From an uncultured Myxococcales bacterium (GTDB lineage Bacteria; Myxococcota; Myxococcia; Myxococcales; Myxococcaceae), in NCBI GenBank assembly GCA_937980205.1, contig CALJKW010000052.1, forward strand, positions 1 to 64,000: a stretch of 64,000 nucleotides of DNA, written 5' to 3'. Positions 39,198 through 47,987 of the stretch are shown piece by piece (position 1 is the stretch's first letter; each line of letters opens with the position of its first letter). The translations under genes and the position numbers were made by a program. The notes under the pieces are model-generated. The model searched no databases, was not told where the DNA came from, and worked only from the letters and a program-made list of their open reading frames with translations.

Positions 39198-42100
39198 ATG
39201 GCGCGCAGGCTCCTGGTGAAGGTTCGCAGTCGGGCTGGCTTCTCGCTCGCGGGACACGAGCTCGGCCCGCTCAAGAACTGGAAGCCGCTGTTCACGGTAC
39301 CGGCGCCCGACGGGCTCGGGTTCGACGAGGGCGTGCGCGACGTGTGGGCCGCGGCCGAGGTCGACGACGGCGAAGAGAACTTGTGGGAAGCCGCGCACGC
39401 GACGGTGGCGGATGGCTTCGGCCTCCACGGGGGCGAGGTTCTGCTGGCCGAGCCCGATGTGGCGCACGCGTGGCCTGCCGACAACGAACGGCCGGGTTTC
39501 GCCGTCGCCGCAGACGAGAAGCCGTGCACCTTGCACCGGCAGGACCAGCGCCTCGGCCCCGTCGGCCCGCGCGACGACTGGCACCTCGACGACGAGTACA
39601 CCGGCCTGAGGACGGCGCGGGACCAGGCGAACGGCGGCGCCGGGGTCACCATCGTCCACCTCGATACCGGCTTCGACCCCGAGCACGCCACGAAGCCCGA
39701 GGCGCTCGACCCGCGAGCGCAGCGCGACTTTCTCGACGACGACCAGGACGCTGCGGACACCACCGACCGGCTCATCGCGAACAAGGGCCACGGAACCGCG
39801 ACGCTGGCGTTGATCGGCTCGCGGCGCTACGGCGGCGCGCCGAAAGCGCGCATCGTTCCGTGCCGCGTCGGCAACGCAGTAGTGCAGTTCTATACGAGCA
39901 CCATTGCTCAGGGCCTCGCCTACGCGACGGAGATCGGCGCCGACGTCCTGTCGATGAGCATGGGCGGCGTCGCTTCCTTCGCCTGGGCCGCTGCCGTCAA
40001 CGAGGCCTATGAGAAGGGTGTCGTGCTCGTCACCGCGGCGGGCAACAACTTCTCGAAGCTGCCGACGCGCTTCATCGTCTACCCGGCCCGGTTCGGCCGC
40101 GTGCTCGCCGCGTGCGGCGTGATGGCCGACGGCATGCCGTACTACGACCGGCCCATCGGCGTGATGCAGGGCTGCCATGGGCCCACGAGCAAGATGTTCA
40201 CCGCGATGTCGGCGTACACGCCGAACGTGCCGTGGGCCAAGCTCGGCTGCAAAGAGCTGGTGAACATGGACGGGCAGGGGACGTCGTCAGCGACGCCGCA
40301 GATCGCGTCGGCCGCGGCGCTCTGGCTCGCGAAACACGGCAAGAGCCTCCCGCGCAACTACACCCGGGTCGAGAACGTGCGGCGCGCGCTGTTCGACTCC
40401 TGCTCGCGCGAGACGAACGTGGGAACGCGCGGGCAACCCGACGAAATGCTCGGGTGGGGAGTTCTCAAGGCGCACAAAGCGCTCGCGTTGGGGCCGCGCG
40501 ACGACGTGAGGGCGACGCCGAAAGACAGCGCCATCTTCGCGTTCCTGCGCGGAATGACGGGCCTCGGTGTCACTGCCGAGCCGCCCGGGCGCGACATGCT
40601 GCGGCTCGAGATGACGCAGCTCGCCCAGAGCTCGCACGGGCTCGAGGAGGTGGTGCCGAACCCCGACGCGGTGAGCCCTGCGCAGCTGCGGCGCTTCTAC
40701 GAGGCCCTGCTCTCCGAGCCGAGGTGCTCGCGGAACCTGAAGCAGTACCTCGAGCGGAAGCTCGCGGTGCGGCCGGCGACGCAGCCGACGCGTGGCAAGC
40801 CCGCGACTCCGAGACCGCCCGGAGACGGAGCACCGGTCTCGGACGGCAGCACCCCGCGCCGGCGCATCGTGCGCAAAGACGTGACGGCGCCTCCGCCGAG
40901 CCGGAGGCTGCGCATCTTCTCGATGGACCCGAGCTTCGGCACGAGCTTCGAGACGGCGCACCTCAACGAGACGACCGTCGAGGTGCCGTGGGAGACCACG
41001 CCGACCAGCTCGAACAGCCTGAAGCCCGGGCCGGTCGGCGAGACCCTCGAGGTCATCGACATCGACCCGGCCAGCGGCCGCGCCTATGCGCCCGTCGACC
41101 TCAACGACGTGCACCTGCTCGCGCAGGACGGGGCGACTCCGTCGGAGGCGAACCCGAAGTTCCACCAGCAGATGGTCTACGCCGTCGCGATGACGACGAT
41201 TCGGCGCTTCGAGTTGGCGCTGGGCCGCACTGCGATGTGGGCGCGTCATCGCGAGAGTGAGCAGTCCGACGGCACCGACGGCGCGCGACGGAAGTACACC
41301 GAGAGCTTCATGCCGCGGCTGCGAATCCACCCGCACGCGCTCCGGCAGGCGAACGCGTTCTACTCGCCGCGAAAGCTCGCGCTGCTGTTCGGGTACTTCC
41401 CGTCGGCGCCGTCGACGGAGGGGTTGCCGGGCGCGACGGTGTTCACCTGTCTGTCGCACGACATCATCGCGCACGAGACGACGCACGCGCTGCTCGACGG
41501 GCTGCACCCACGGCTGAAGGAGCCGTCGAACCCCGATGTGTTCGCGTTTCACGAGGCATTCGCGGACATCGTCGCCATCTTCCAGCACTTCACGTTCGCC
41601 GACCTGCTTCGGCATGAGCTGCAGCGCACCGCCGGGGCCTTGAGCGAATCGCAGCGGCTGGCCCAGCTGGCGCAGCAGTTCGGCCACGGCATGGGGCGGT
41701 CGGTGGCGCTGCGCAGCGCGCTCGAGCCGGGCAACACGCTTCGCTACGACCCGTCGCTCGAGCCGCACCGGCTGGGGTCGGTGCTCGTCGCCGCCGTGTT
41801 CGACGCGTTTCTGGCCATCTACCAGCGTCGCAGCGAGGACCTCTTGCGGCTCACCGAGGCGGCGGGTCTTCGGCGGTCGCAGCGGCTGCCCGCCGACATC
41901 GTGATGCGGCTGGCCGACGAGGCCGCTTCCACGGCGGACCGCGTGCTGACCATCTGCGTGCGGGCGCTCGACTACCTGCCGCCGGTCGACGTGACGTTCG
42001 GCGAGTACCTGCGCGCGTTGATCACCGCCGACGCCGACCTCGTCGCGAAGGACACCGCCGGTTACCGCGTCGCGTTCCTCGAGGCGTTCCGCAAGCGTGG

Positions 42101-42695
42101 AATTCACCCGCGCAACGTGCGCACGTACTCGGTCGAGAGCATGCGGTGGAAAGCGCCGGTCGTGCCCACGAGCGGACTCGGGCTCGGTGAGCTCATCGCA
42201 GGCATGGACCTCACGTGGGACCTGAGCAGCGATCGCAGAAACGCCTGGCGCGTGATGCGGAGCAACGCAGTCGCGTTCCACGGGTGGCTGATGAAGCACG
42301 CGCGCGGCGCACTGGCAGAGCAGCTGGGGCTCATCCCCGAGCATCCCATCGAGGTACACTCGGTGCGGCCAGCGCGGCGCACGGCGGAGGACGGCACCTT
42401 CCGCACCGACCTCGTCGCGGTCGTGACCCAGCGCCGCGAGGAGCCCGTCGACCCGGCGCAGCCGAAGGGCGAGAAGCTCGTGTTCCGCGGTGGGTGCACG
42501 CTGATCATCGACACGAAGAAGGACCACGAGCACATCCGCTACGCGATCATGAAAGACTTCCGCAGCACCTCGCGGCTGAAGAGCCAGCGCGACTGCCACC
42601 GGCGGCGCACCGGCCTCGCCGCGCTCTACTTCAGTGAGCGGGCGCAAGCCGAGCCGTTCGCGTTCCTGCACTCGGAGGAGGTGGGGTCATGGTGA
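39198..42695 (+). CDS. Fusion protease: subtilisin-like (S8) domain plus thermolysin-like metallopeptidase
   Basis: 1165 aa. N-terminal 130 residues are a pro-domain-like region. S8 catalytic triad intact: D156 in HLDTGFD, H198 in KGHGTA, S363 in GTSSATP, with oxyanion Asn in TAAGNN. After a Pro/Thr-rich linker (535-565) residues 569-1165 are homologous along their length to the whole metallopeptidase at 35893, with H759-E-T-T-H763 and HEAFAD (E786). No signal peptide or membrane helix. Two proteolytic centres of different chemistry in one chain is rare. Ends seven bases inside the next gene. Probably one protease processes or activates the other, or both act on a shared target; inference only. 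Confidence 0.85.
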   Translation: MARRLLVKVRSRAGFSLAGHELGPLKNWKPLFTVPAPDGLGFDEGVRDVWAAAEVDDGEENLWEAAHATVADGFGLHGGEVLLAEPDVAHAWPADNERPGFAVAADEKPCTLHRQDQRLGPVGPRDDWHLDDEYTGLRTARDQANGGAGVTIVHLDTGFDPEHATKPEALDPRAQRDFLDDDQDAADTTDRLIANKGHGTATLALIGSRRYGGAPKARIVPCRVGNAVVQFYTSTIAQGLAYATEIGADVLSMSMGGVASFAWAAAVNEAYEKGVVLVTAAGNNFSKLPTRFIVYPARFGRVLAACGVMADGMPYYDRPIGVMQGCHGPTSKMFTAMSAYTPNVPWAKLGCKELVNMDGQGTSSATPQIASAAALWLAKHGKSLPRNYTRVENVRRALFDSCSRETNVGTRGQPDEMLGWGVLKAHKALALGPRDDVRATPKDSAIFAFLRGMTGLGVTAEPPGRDMLRLEMTQLAQSSHGLEEVVPNPDAVSPAQLRRFYEALLSEPRCSRNLKQYLERKLAVRPATQPTRGKPATPRPPGDGAPVSDGSTPRRRIVRKDVTAPPPSRRLRIFSMDPSFGTSFETAHLNETTVEVPWETTPTSSNSLKPGPVGETLEVIDIDPASGRAYAPVDLNDVHLLAQDGATPSEANPKFHQQMVYAVAMTTIRRFELALGRTAMWARHRESEQSDGTDGARRKYTESFMPRLRIHPHALRQANAFYSPRKLALLFGYFPSAPSTEGLPGATVFTCLSHDIIAHETTHALLDGLHPRLKEPSNPDVFAFHEAFADIVAIFQHFTFADLLRHELQRTAGALSESQRLAQLAQQFGHGMGRSVALRSALEPGNTLRYDPSLEPHRLGSVLVAAVFDAFLAIYQRRSEDLLRLTEAAGLRRSQRLPADIVMRLADEAASTADRVLTICVRALDYLPPVDVTFGEYLRALITADADLVAKDTAGYRVAFLEAFRKRGIHPRNVRTYSVESMRWKAPVVPTSGLGLGELIAGMDLTWDLSSDRRNAWRVMRSNAVAFHGWLMKHARGALAEQLGLIPEHPIEVHSVRPARRTAEDGTFRTDLVAVVTQRREEPVDPAQPKGEKLVFRGGCTLIIDTKKDHEHIRYAIMKDFRSTSRLKSQRDCHRRRTGLAALYFSERAQAEPFAFLHSEEVGSW

Positions 42696-44155
42696 CGCCG
42701 AAGCGGAAGTCGACGCGCGCGAAGAAGAAGAAGGCCTCCCCCGCGAAGAAGAAGGCGGCAGCGGGCGGCGGCACGAAGGAGGGTCGCAAGGCCCGGGTGC
42801 GGATGTACCGGCATGGCGTCGGCGACTGCCACCTGGTGACGCTGGGCGCCGACTTCCACATCCTCATCGACTGCGGCCTGCTGCAGAGCACCGGAAAGGC
42901 AGCAGAAGCGAAGCTCGGAGAAGCGCTCGACGACATCTTCGAGGAGACGGGAGGTCGCATCGACGTTCTCGTCGCGACGCACGAGCACTGGGACCACCTG
43001 TCGGGCTTCCTCCAGCACGAGGCGAAGATCGACCGTCTGACGGTCGGCGAAGTGTGGATGGCGTGGACCGAAGACCCGACCGACACCCTGGCGAAGAAGC
43101 TCGCCGGCGAGCGGGAAGAGACCGTCGAGGGCCTCAAGCTCGCGGCAGAGAAGATCGAGGCGCACGCGGAAGCCCTGCACGGGGTCGACAAGGTGGAGCA
43201 GCAGAGCCTCGCCCATGGCGTCAAGCAGGTGCTGAGCTTCCTCGCGGCAGAGCCGAGCCAGCGCATGACGACGCGCGCGATGCTCGAGAAGGTGCGGTCG
43301 CTGGCGCCGGACGCGCCGCGCTACTGCCGCCCGACCGACCCGCCGTGGACGTCGAAGCGCGTGCCGGGCGTGCGCATCTATACGCTCGGGCCTCCGCAGG
43401 ACGAGCGGGCCATCAAGCGGCTGATGGTGAAGGACGAGGTCTATCACGCGGCCGACGCGGTCATGGCGGGGGCTTTCCGCGCGCGGCTCGAGGGACAGAC
43501 CGACGTGGACGACACGCTCGACCGCCTCGAGCCGTTCGAGGCGGAGCACCGGCGCGACCTGGAGCAGCTGCGTGAGCTGGCGAAGGACCCCGAGACCGAC
43601 GAGCCGCTCGCGAACCTGCTGCGCGAGAACTACTTCGGCGTCGACCCGTGGCGCAGCATCGATCAGCTGTGGCTGGAAGACGCGCAGGAGTTCGCGCTGA
43701 AGCTCGACAACGCCACCAACAACACGAGCCTGGTGCTCGCGATCGAGCTGGGTGATCGCGGCCGCGTGCTGCTGTTCGCCGCCGACGCCCAGGTCGGCAG
43801 CTGGCTGACCTGGCAGGACCTCGCGTGGACCGTCGACGGCAAGGTGGTCAAGGGCACCGACCTGCTCGCGCGCACGGTGTTCTACAAGGTCGGCCACCAC
43901 GGCAGTCACAACGCCACGCTGAAGGCCAAGGGCCTCGAGCAGATGACCAGCGACGAGCTGGTCGCGTTCATCCCGGTCGACGAGCAGATGGCGAAGTCGA
44001 AGCGGTGGAATGGCATGCCGCTGCCGGGCCTGGTGAGTGCCCTGAACAAGCAGACCCGAAACCGCGTCGCGCGGTCGGATCAGCCGCTGCCCGCGAACGT
44101 CACCTGGGCCAAAGAGGACTCGAAGGGGCGGTACTTCGAGTTCGAGGTGCGGTGA
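42689..44155 (+). CDS. Metallo-beta-lactamase-fold hydrolase with Lys-rich tail, partner of the fusion protease
   Basis: 488 aa. Residues 1-35 are a Lys/Ala/Arg-rich tail (RAKKKKASPAKKKAAAGGG). HGVGDCHLVTL opens the MBL fold; H98-E-H-W-D102-H103 is the metal motif, LFAADAQVGSW provides the bridging Asp and KVGHHGSHNAT the final ligand. It is the paralogue of the MBL at 37659 (same GDC start, same N-N-T-S-L-[IV]-L block before the D-A-Q motif, same VGHHGS). Overlaps the fusion protease gene by seven bases. Confidence 0.87.
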   Translation: MVTPKRKSTRAKKKKASPAKKKAAAGGGTKEGRKARVRMYRHGVGDCHLVTLGADFHILIDCGLLQSTGKAAEAKLGEALDDIFEETGGRIDVLVATHEHWDHLSGFLQHEAKIDRLTVGEVWMAWTEDPTDTLAKKLAGEREETVEGLKLAAEKIEAHAEALHGVDKVEQQSLAHGVKQVLSFLAAEPSQRMTTRAMLEKVRSLAPDAPRYCRPTDPPWTSKRVPGVRIYTLGPPQDERAIKRLMVKDEVYHAADAVMAGAFRARLEGQTDVDDTLDRLEPFEAEHRRDLEQLRELAKDPETDEPLANLLRENYFGVDPWRSIDQLWLEDAQEFALKLDNATNNTSLVLAIELGDRGRVLLFAADAQVGSWLTWQDLAWTVDGKVVKGTDLLARTVFYKVGHHGSHNATLKAKGLEQMTSDELVAFIPVDEQMAKSKRWNGMPLPGLVSALNKQTRNRVARSDQPLPANVTWAKEDSKGRYFEFEVR

Positions 44156-44169
44156 CGGCGTGCCCTGGG

Positions 44170-45825
44170 TCAGGGAAAGGCCTTGCCGAGCCCGAGCTTG
44201 TGTAGACCGATGCCGAATCCCCAATAGACCTGGCCGCGCAAGTCCACACCGATGCCGATCTGCAGCAGGTCCTCGAAGATCTGCGCGGTGGCCATGTAGA
44301 CGAGGCGCGTGGTTCCGTCTTCGCTGCGCGGAATCGCGATGATGGCGATGCCGACGCCGGGCGCGAGAGCATGAAGAAACGGTGACCCGGTATCGCCGCC
44401 GCAGCGAAACCCCTTCCAACGCACGACGGCGTACGCGCCGCCGGAAGGAACGAAGTTGCCCGGTGATTGGCTGTCAGGCGCATTACAGACACAGCGCGCG
44501 AGCATCAGCGCCGCGCCGGTGGCAAAGACGATGCCGCGGGCGCGGACACGCAGTATCCGTTCGTGCTCGTACCCGGCGAGAATCGTCCCGTCGGGTTTTC
44601 TGACGACCGCGCGGATGGTGACGAGGTCGTCTTCTTCCCTGGGCGTCCTGGGTAGGGAGAGGGTCGTATTCTGCGCTTCGTTCACCGGCTGCGGAGTGCT
44701 CGCCGTGACCTCGGGAAGTGACCCCGCCTTCGCGCCGTCGGTGAGCCTGAGCAGCGGCTTGAGCGACTCGAGCAGCGCCGTCACCCGCGGCGTGTAGGTC
44801 CCGATGGCGGCGGGAATGGCTTTGACGGCGTTGAATGCCTTCTCGGCAGCGGTGATCGCGACCTGGGCCTGGGTGACCGTGGCTTGCGCGCCTCCCACGA
44901 TGTTCGCGAGCTGCTTGGCAGGATCGGTCTCGCTGCCGTTGACTGTGGCGATCACCTCGTTGATGCGCACTTCGAGAGTTTGGAGCGCCGTGACGAGGTC
45001 CTGGACGGGGGACACGGCGTCTGCGAGGGCAGGGTCATTGCGAACGTCGTCGGCGAGCTTCGTTGCTGCGTCCAACAGCCCGCCCGTGGTGCTGGCGGTG
45101 TTGCGCAGCTGGGCCAGGAACTGGTCCCGCAGGTTGTGCACCAACTCGTTGTAATCGGCGGACGACCTCGCCAGCGCTTGCGCGGCGTCGACCTCGGCCT
45201 GGAAGCCTTCATCGAAGACGAACTTCGTCTTTTCCACGAAGACGGCGGTGCCTGGAGTGAGCGCGTCGTAGCCAGGCAGGTGCACCTGAGCAGATCCGAC
45301 GAAGGCGCTGATCTCGAGCGTGGCGAAGCCGGCATCGGCGCCGTGAGCGTCGATCTCCGCGGTGACCTGCTCGATCTCCTTTGCGATGGCCCCGGCGGCC
45401 ATGTTGTCGATGCCGACCTTCTCCTTCGCCGCGAGGAGGAGCTCGCGGCGCTTGGGAACTCCATACTGGCGATCGAGGTACGCGCGGACGGCATCGTTCG
45501 CCGATGCGAGCTGCTGGAACGCCGCGGTTGTGTCCGTTGCGGCCCGTTGCGCCTCGTAGACCTGCTTCAGGGCCGTCTCATACGCTTCGAGAATGGTTCG
45601 CAGCTCTGTTGCGCGAGCCTCGAGCGCGGTGCTCACGCGTCGCGCGGAAGCGGTTCGCAGCAGGTCTCGGTTGACGATGATGTCGACGTCGCTGTTCACG
45701 TCGACGTCCACCAGGGACGCTTCCGGATAGGTGAGTAGACGGCCGCCCTCGGTGCGCTCGGTCAACGTAAACAACACGCCACCGTCGGAAGAGGCGCACA
45801 GCAGCGTCGCGACGAGCCAGCTCAT
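44170..45825 (-). CDS. Large coiled-coil protein, unknown function
   Basis: 551 aa from ATG 45825, which overlaps the upstream stop (ATGA). N-terminus MSWLVATLLCASSDG may be a weak signal peptide. Residues 70-370 are long Ala/Leu/Glu/Gln helices with heptad spacing (coiled coil); residues 400-450 are beta-rich (DDLVTIRAVVRKPDGTILAGYEHERILRVR), and the C-terminal 100 residues are Gly-rich and hydrophobic with YWGFGIGLHKLGLGKAFP at the end. Not recognised. Export is possible but uncertain. Confidence 0.72.
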   Translation of the reverse strand: MSWLVATLLCASSDGGVLFTLTERTEGGRLLTYPEASLVDVDVNSDVDIIVNRDLLRTASARRVSTALEARATELRTILEAYETALKQVYEAQRAATDTTAAFQQLASANDAVRAYLDRQYGVPKRRELLLAAKEKVGIDNMAAGAIAKEIEQVTAEIDAHGADAGFATLEISAFVGSAQVHLPGYDALTPGTAVFVEKTKFVFDEGFQAEVDAAQALARSSADYNELVHNLRDQFLAQLRNTASTTGGLLDAATKLADDVRNDPALADAVSPVQDLVTALQTLEVRINEVIATVNGSETDPAKQLANIVGGAQATVTQAQVAITAAEKAFNAVKAIPAAIGTYTPRVTALLESLKPLLRLTDGAKAGSLPEVTASTPQPVNEAQNTTLSLPRTPREEDDLVTIRAVVRKPDGTILAGYEHERILRVRARGIVFATGAALMLARCVCNAPDSQSPGNFVPSGGAYAVVRWKGFRCGGDTGSPFLHALAPGVGIAIIAIPRSEDGTTRLVYMATAQIFEDLLQIGIGVDLRGQVYWGFGIGLHKLGLGKAFP

Positions 45826-46226
45826 GCCGGATCTCTGTTCGCCAGCGCGTGAAGCATTGCGTTGAAGACATCGCCGATGTCCTTGCCGGCCTCGGTGTCG
45901 AGCCGATGCGAGACCTTGCGCGGCTTCCTCGACAGAAAGACGACGCGGGCCAGCGGCGATCCGCGCCATGCAGCAACTCTCGCGGTGTCCAACAACGCCG
46001 GCTCCGGCACGTAGACCAGCTGCACGTCTTTGCACGCCTGACTGCCGCTGACGACGGACTGCGCTGTCGATCTGCACGCATTGGCGTCGGGGTCGGCGCC
46101 GAAGACCAGGGCGACTGCGGGCGCATCTTCGTCGAGCACGCGCTCGAGCTCTTGCTGCGCGGACGAGGCGTCGTTCGCGGACAGCGTGATCACAGGGCAC
46201 ATGTCCCCATCTTCTTTTGAATTCAT
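45822..46226 (-). CDS. Small alpha/beta hypothetical protein
   Basis: 134 aa from ATG 46226 or 126 aa from ATG 46202 (MCPVITLSAND); no strong Shine-Dalgarno decides between them. Contains AVALVFGADPDANAC and DVQLVYVPEPALLDTA strands followed by VVFLSRKPRKV, an alternating alpha/beta pattern of a small Rossmann-like domain. No family recognised. Its stop overlaps the start of the 551-aa gene, so they form a two-gene operon. Confidence 0.65.
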   Translation of the reverse strand: MNSKEDGDMCPVITLSANDASSAQQELERVLDEDAPAVALVFGADPDANACRSTAQSVVSGSQACKDVQLVYVPEPALLDTARVAAWRGSPLARVVFLSRKPRKVSHRLDTEAGKDIGDVFNAMLHALANRDPA

Positions 46227-46277
46227 GAATAACGCGAATTGATGGATGCGGTATGTTGGGGCCACCTGGGAGGGGAA

Positions 46278-47180
46278 ATGACGCGCGCCTACGAAGCGAT
46301 CTCGCTGCTGAAGATCGGATGCGTCGACGATGCCGGACGTGCAGCGTACCCAAACATCACCGTGGGCACCGCGGTGGCAGGTCGCGCCGTCTACGAGCTG
46401 CAAGAGGATCTTCATCAGCTCGGCTTTCTGTTGCCCAAGCCCGACGGCGCGTTCGGTGAGAACACGATGAGAGCCGTCATGGCCCTGCAGCGCGCGGCGG
46501 GACTCGAAGTGGACGGCAAAGTCGGGGCGGACACCAAGAACGCACTGAAGCAGCGGCTCTCGGCTGGCCGACCGAACGACCTGCTGTTTTCGTTCGTGAA
46601 ACTGGTCATCGAGACCCAGGGCTTCACCTTTGACATGCGTCCGCGGCATCTGAACCTGCTGGGAATTCGCGGCTACTGGCATGGCCAGAAGGTCTCGAAC
46701 GAGTTCAATCGCTACAACGATACGATCTACGCAGCGTGGCTGGATGCCGACGGGGCGCAGCGCGTCGAGGCGTTCGACGCGAGCTGCGATCCGGGACGAC
46801 TCTCCCCAGCGTTTCAGAACGCGAAGGGCATCGCGCACCTGGTCGAAGGGCAGTGGTGGTTTCAGCGCGGCTTGCACGCGGGCAGCTATCGAGCCCTGCG
46901 TCAGGCACGGCCGGTCAAGGTGAAGCGGTTCCAGCCGGACGACATGATCGAGCGGCTCCGACCGGTCCTCGACGAGGGCTTCTTTGGAATCAACATTCAC
47001 GCTGGCGGGAGCACGCTGCTCGTGAACAACTCGTCCGCCGGGTGCCAGGTCGTCGCCGGAGGCCTCGACGGCCAGGGCTGGAAGCGCTTCGACACGCTCG
47101 TCTACGTGACCTCTGCGCAGACGCAGACGCTCATCCCATACACTCTCGTCGCCAGCGAGGCCCTGCCCTCATGGACGTGA
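46278..47180 (+). CDS. Peptidoglycan-binding protein with putative YkuD-like/endolysin C-terminal domain
   Basis: 300 aa; GGGAGGGGAA two bases before the ATG fixes the start. Residues 30-100 are a PG_binding_1 domain (VYELQEDLHQLGFLLPKPDGAFGENTMRAVMALQRAAGLEVDGKVGADTK pattern: L-Q-x-x-L-x-x-L-G-x...DG-x-FG-x-x-T-x-x-A-V-x-x-F/L-Q). Residues 130-300 contain GFFGINIHAGG and SAGCQVVAGG, a His and Cys motif pair resembling L,D-transpeptidase-like or phage-tail lysin domains. No signal peptide, so an effector or lysin released or translocated by another route is possible. The codons are less GC-biased than in core genes. Confidence 0.72.
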   Translation: MTRAYEAISLLKIGCVDDAGRAAYPNITVGTAVAGRAVYELQEDLHQLGFLLPKPDGAFGENTMRAVMALQRAAGLEVDGKVGADTKNALKQRLSAGRPNDLLFSFVKLVIETQGFTFDMRPRHLNLLGIRGYWHGQKVSNEFNRYNDTIYAAWLDADGAQRVEAFDASCDPGRLSPAFQNAKGIAHLVEGQWWFQRGLHAGSYRALRQARPVKVKRFQPDDMIERLRPVLDEGFFGINIHAGGSTLLVNNSSAGCQVVAGGLDGQGWKRFDTLVYVTSAQTQTLIPYTLVASEALPSWT

Positions 47181-47646
47181 GCCCCAAGGCGCCGCGGTGG
47201 CTTCCGTGGTTGCTGACGGGCCTGCCCGCCATCTTCGCGGTCGTTCTCGGCGCGGTGGCGAATGACTCCAGTCGAGCGGCGGGGTTCTTCGGGGCCCTCC
47301 TCGTGGTTGCGGCTCCTTATGCGCTCGGGGGCGCATTCGGCTCGCGACGCAGGGGGAGTATGCCGCAGCCATCGACGCGTACCGCTCGCTGGTGAAGCCC
47401 GGCACGGTGATACCGGTGGACATCATCGAGCGGCCGCTGTGGACCGCGGTGTACTCGCCGAATCCGGAGCACACCGAAGAGGCAATTCGCGTCGCCGAGC
47501 GGTGGAAGCAAGCCCACCCCGGTGAGGTCACCGACGCCATCTGGGCGTACCTCGCTTGCGCCTGCGGACGACGACACAGCAGTGCGCGTCGAAAGGCGTT
47601 CACGACCGCCGCCCGGGCTTTCCTCGCTCGACGCATGCGCTGGTGA
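47171..47646 (+). pseudogene. Frameshifted membrane/TPR protein remnant
   Basis: The frame starting at ATG 47171 (overlapping the previous stop) encodes MDVSPKAPRWLPWLLTG and two hydrophobic helices (LPAIFAVVLGAVAN, GALLVVAAPYALGGAF). At about 47335-47345 the similarity moves to another frame, which reads ATQGEYAAAIDAYRSLVKPG and then HTEEAIRVAERWKQAHPGEV ... AIWAYLACACG, ordinary TPR sequence with no start codon of its own in a suitable place. A frameshift or small deletion has therefore split the gene. A sequencing error is the alternative. Confidence 0.6.
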
Positions 47647-47956
47647 GCAGCGTCTTCAGCGCCGGCGCGCGGATCTTCTTCAGCAGCACGAGCACGAACG
47701 GGTAGCCGTTGAAGTGCGGTACGGTGAAGTAGGGCCCGCCCTGCGCGATGAGGGCGTCCTTCACCTCGAGGGGGACGTAGACGGCGATGATGTCCCCCTT
47801 CGGCGCGGCGTCGCCGAGCGCCTCGAGGTCGGGCTTGCGCAACGGCCGCTCGAGCACGGCGAGCCTCTTCTTCACCAGCCACCAGCGCTTGCCGGGCGTC
47901 TGAACTGCGGCCGGTATCGCTTTCATGATCTTCGTCACGTCCGCCCAGGTGGCCAT
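47600..47956 (-). CDS. MmcQ/YjbR-family protein
   Basis: 118 aa from ATG 47956 (MATWADVTKIMKAIP); longer in-frame sequence upstream overlaps the next gene. WWLVKKRLAVLERPLRKPDLEALG and GPYFTVPHFNGYPFVLVLLKKI match the family core (K-x-x-F/L...Y-F-x-x-P-H-[FY]-[DN]-G-Y-P-x-V-L-V-x-L). This CyaY-like double-wing fold often binds DNA or small ligands; cellular role unclear. The 3' end overlaps the broken TPR gene by 47 bases. Confidence 0.85.
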   Translation of the reverse strand: MATWADVTKIMKAIPAAVQTPGKRWWLVKKRLAVLERPLRKPDLEALGDAAPKGDIIAVYVPLEVKDALIAQGGPYFTVPHFNGYPFVLVLLKKIRAPALKTLLTSACVERGKPGRRS

Positions 47957-47987
47957 CGGGGCATTCACGCTATGCTCCCGCGCCCAC

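Noticed and set aside
44170..46353. A single 727-aa ORF start for the coiled-coil protein
   Set aside because: The first 176 residues are noise overlapping the small gene at 45822-46226; ATG 45825 sits in an ATGA overlap.
30414..47646. Prophage
   Set aside because: No integrase, terminase, capsid, portal or tail genes; the lysin-like protein at 46278 stands alone.
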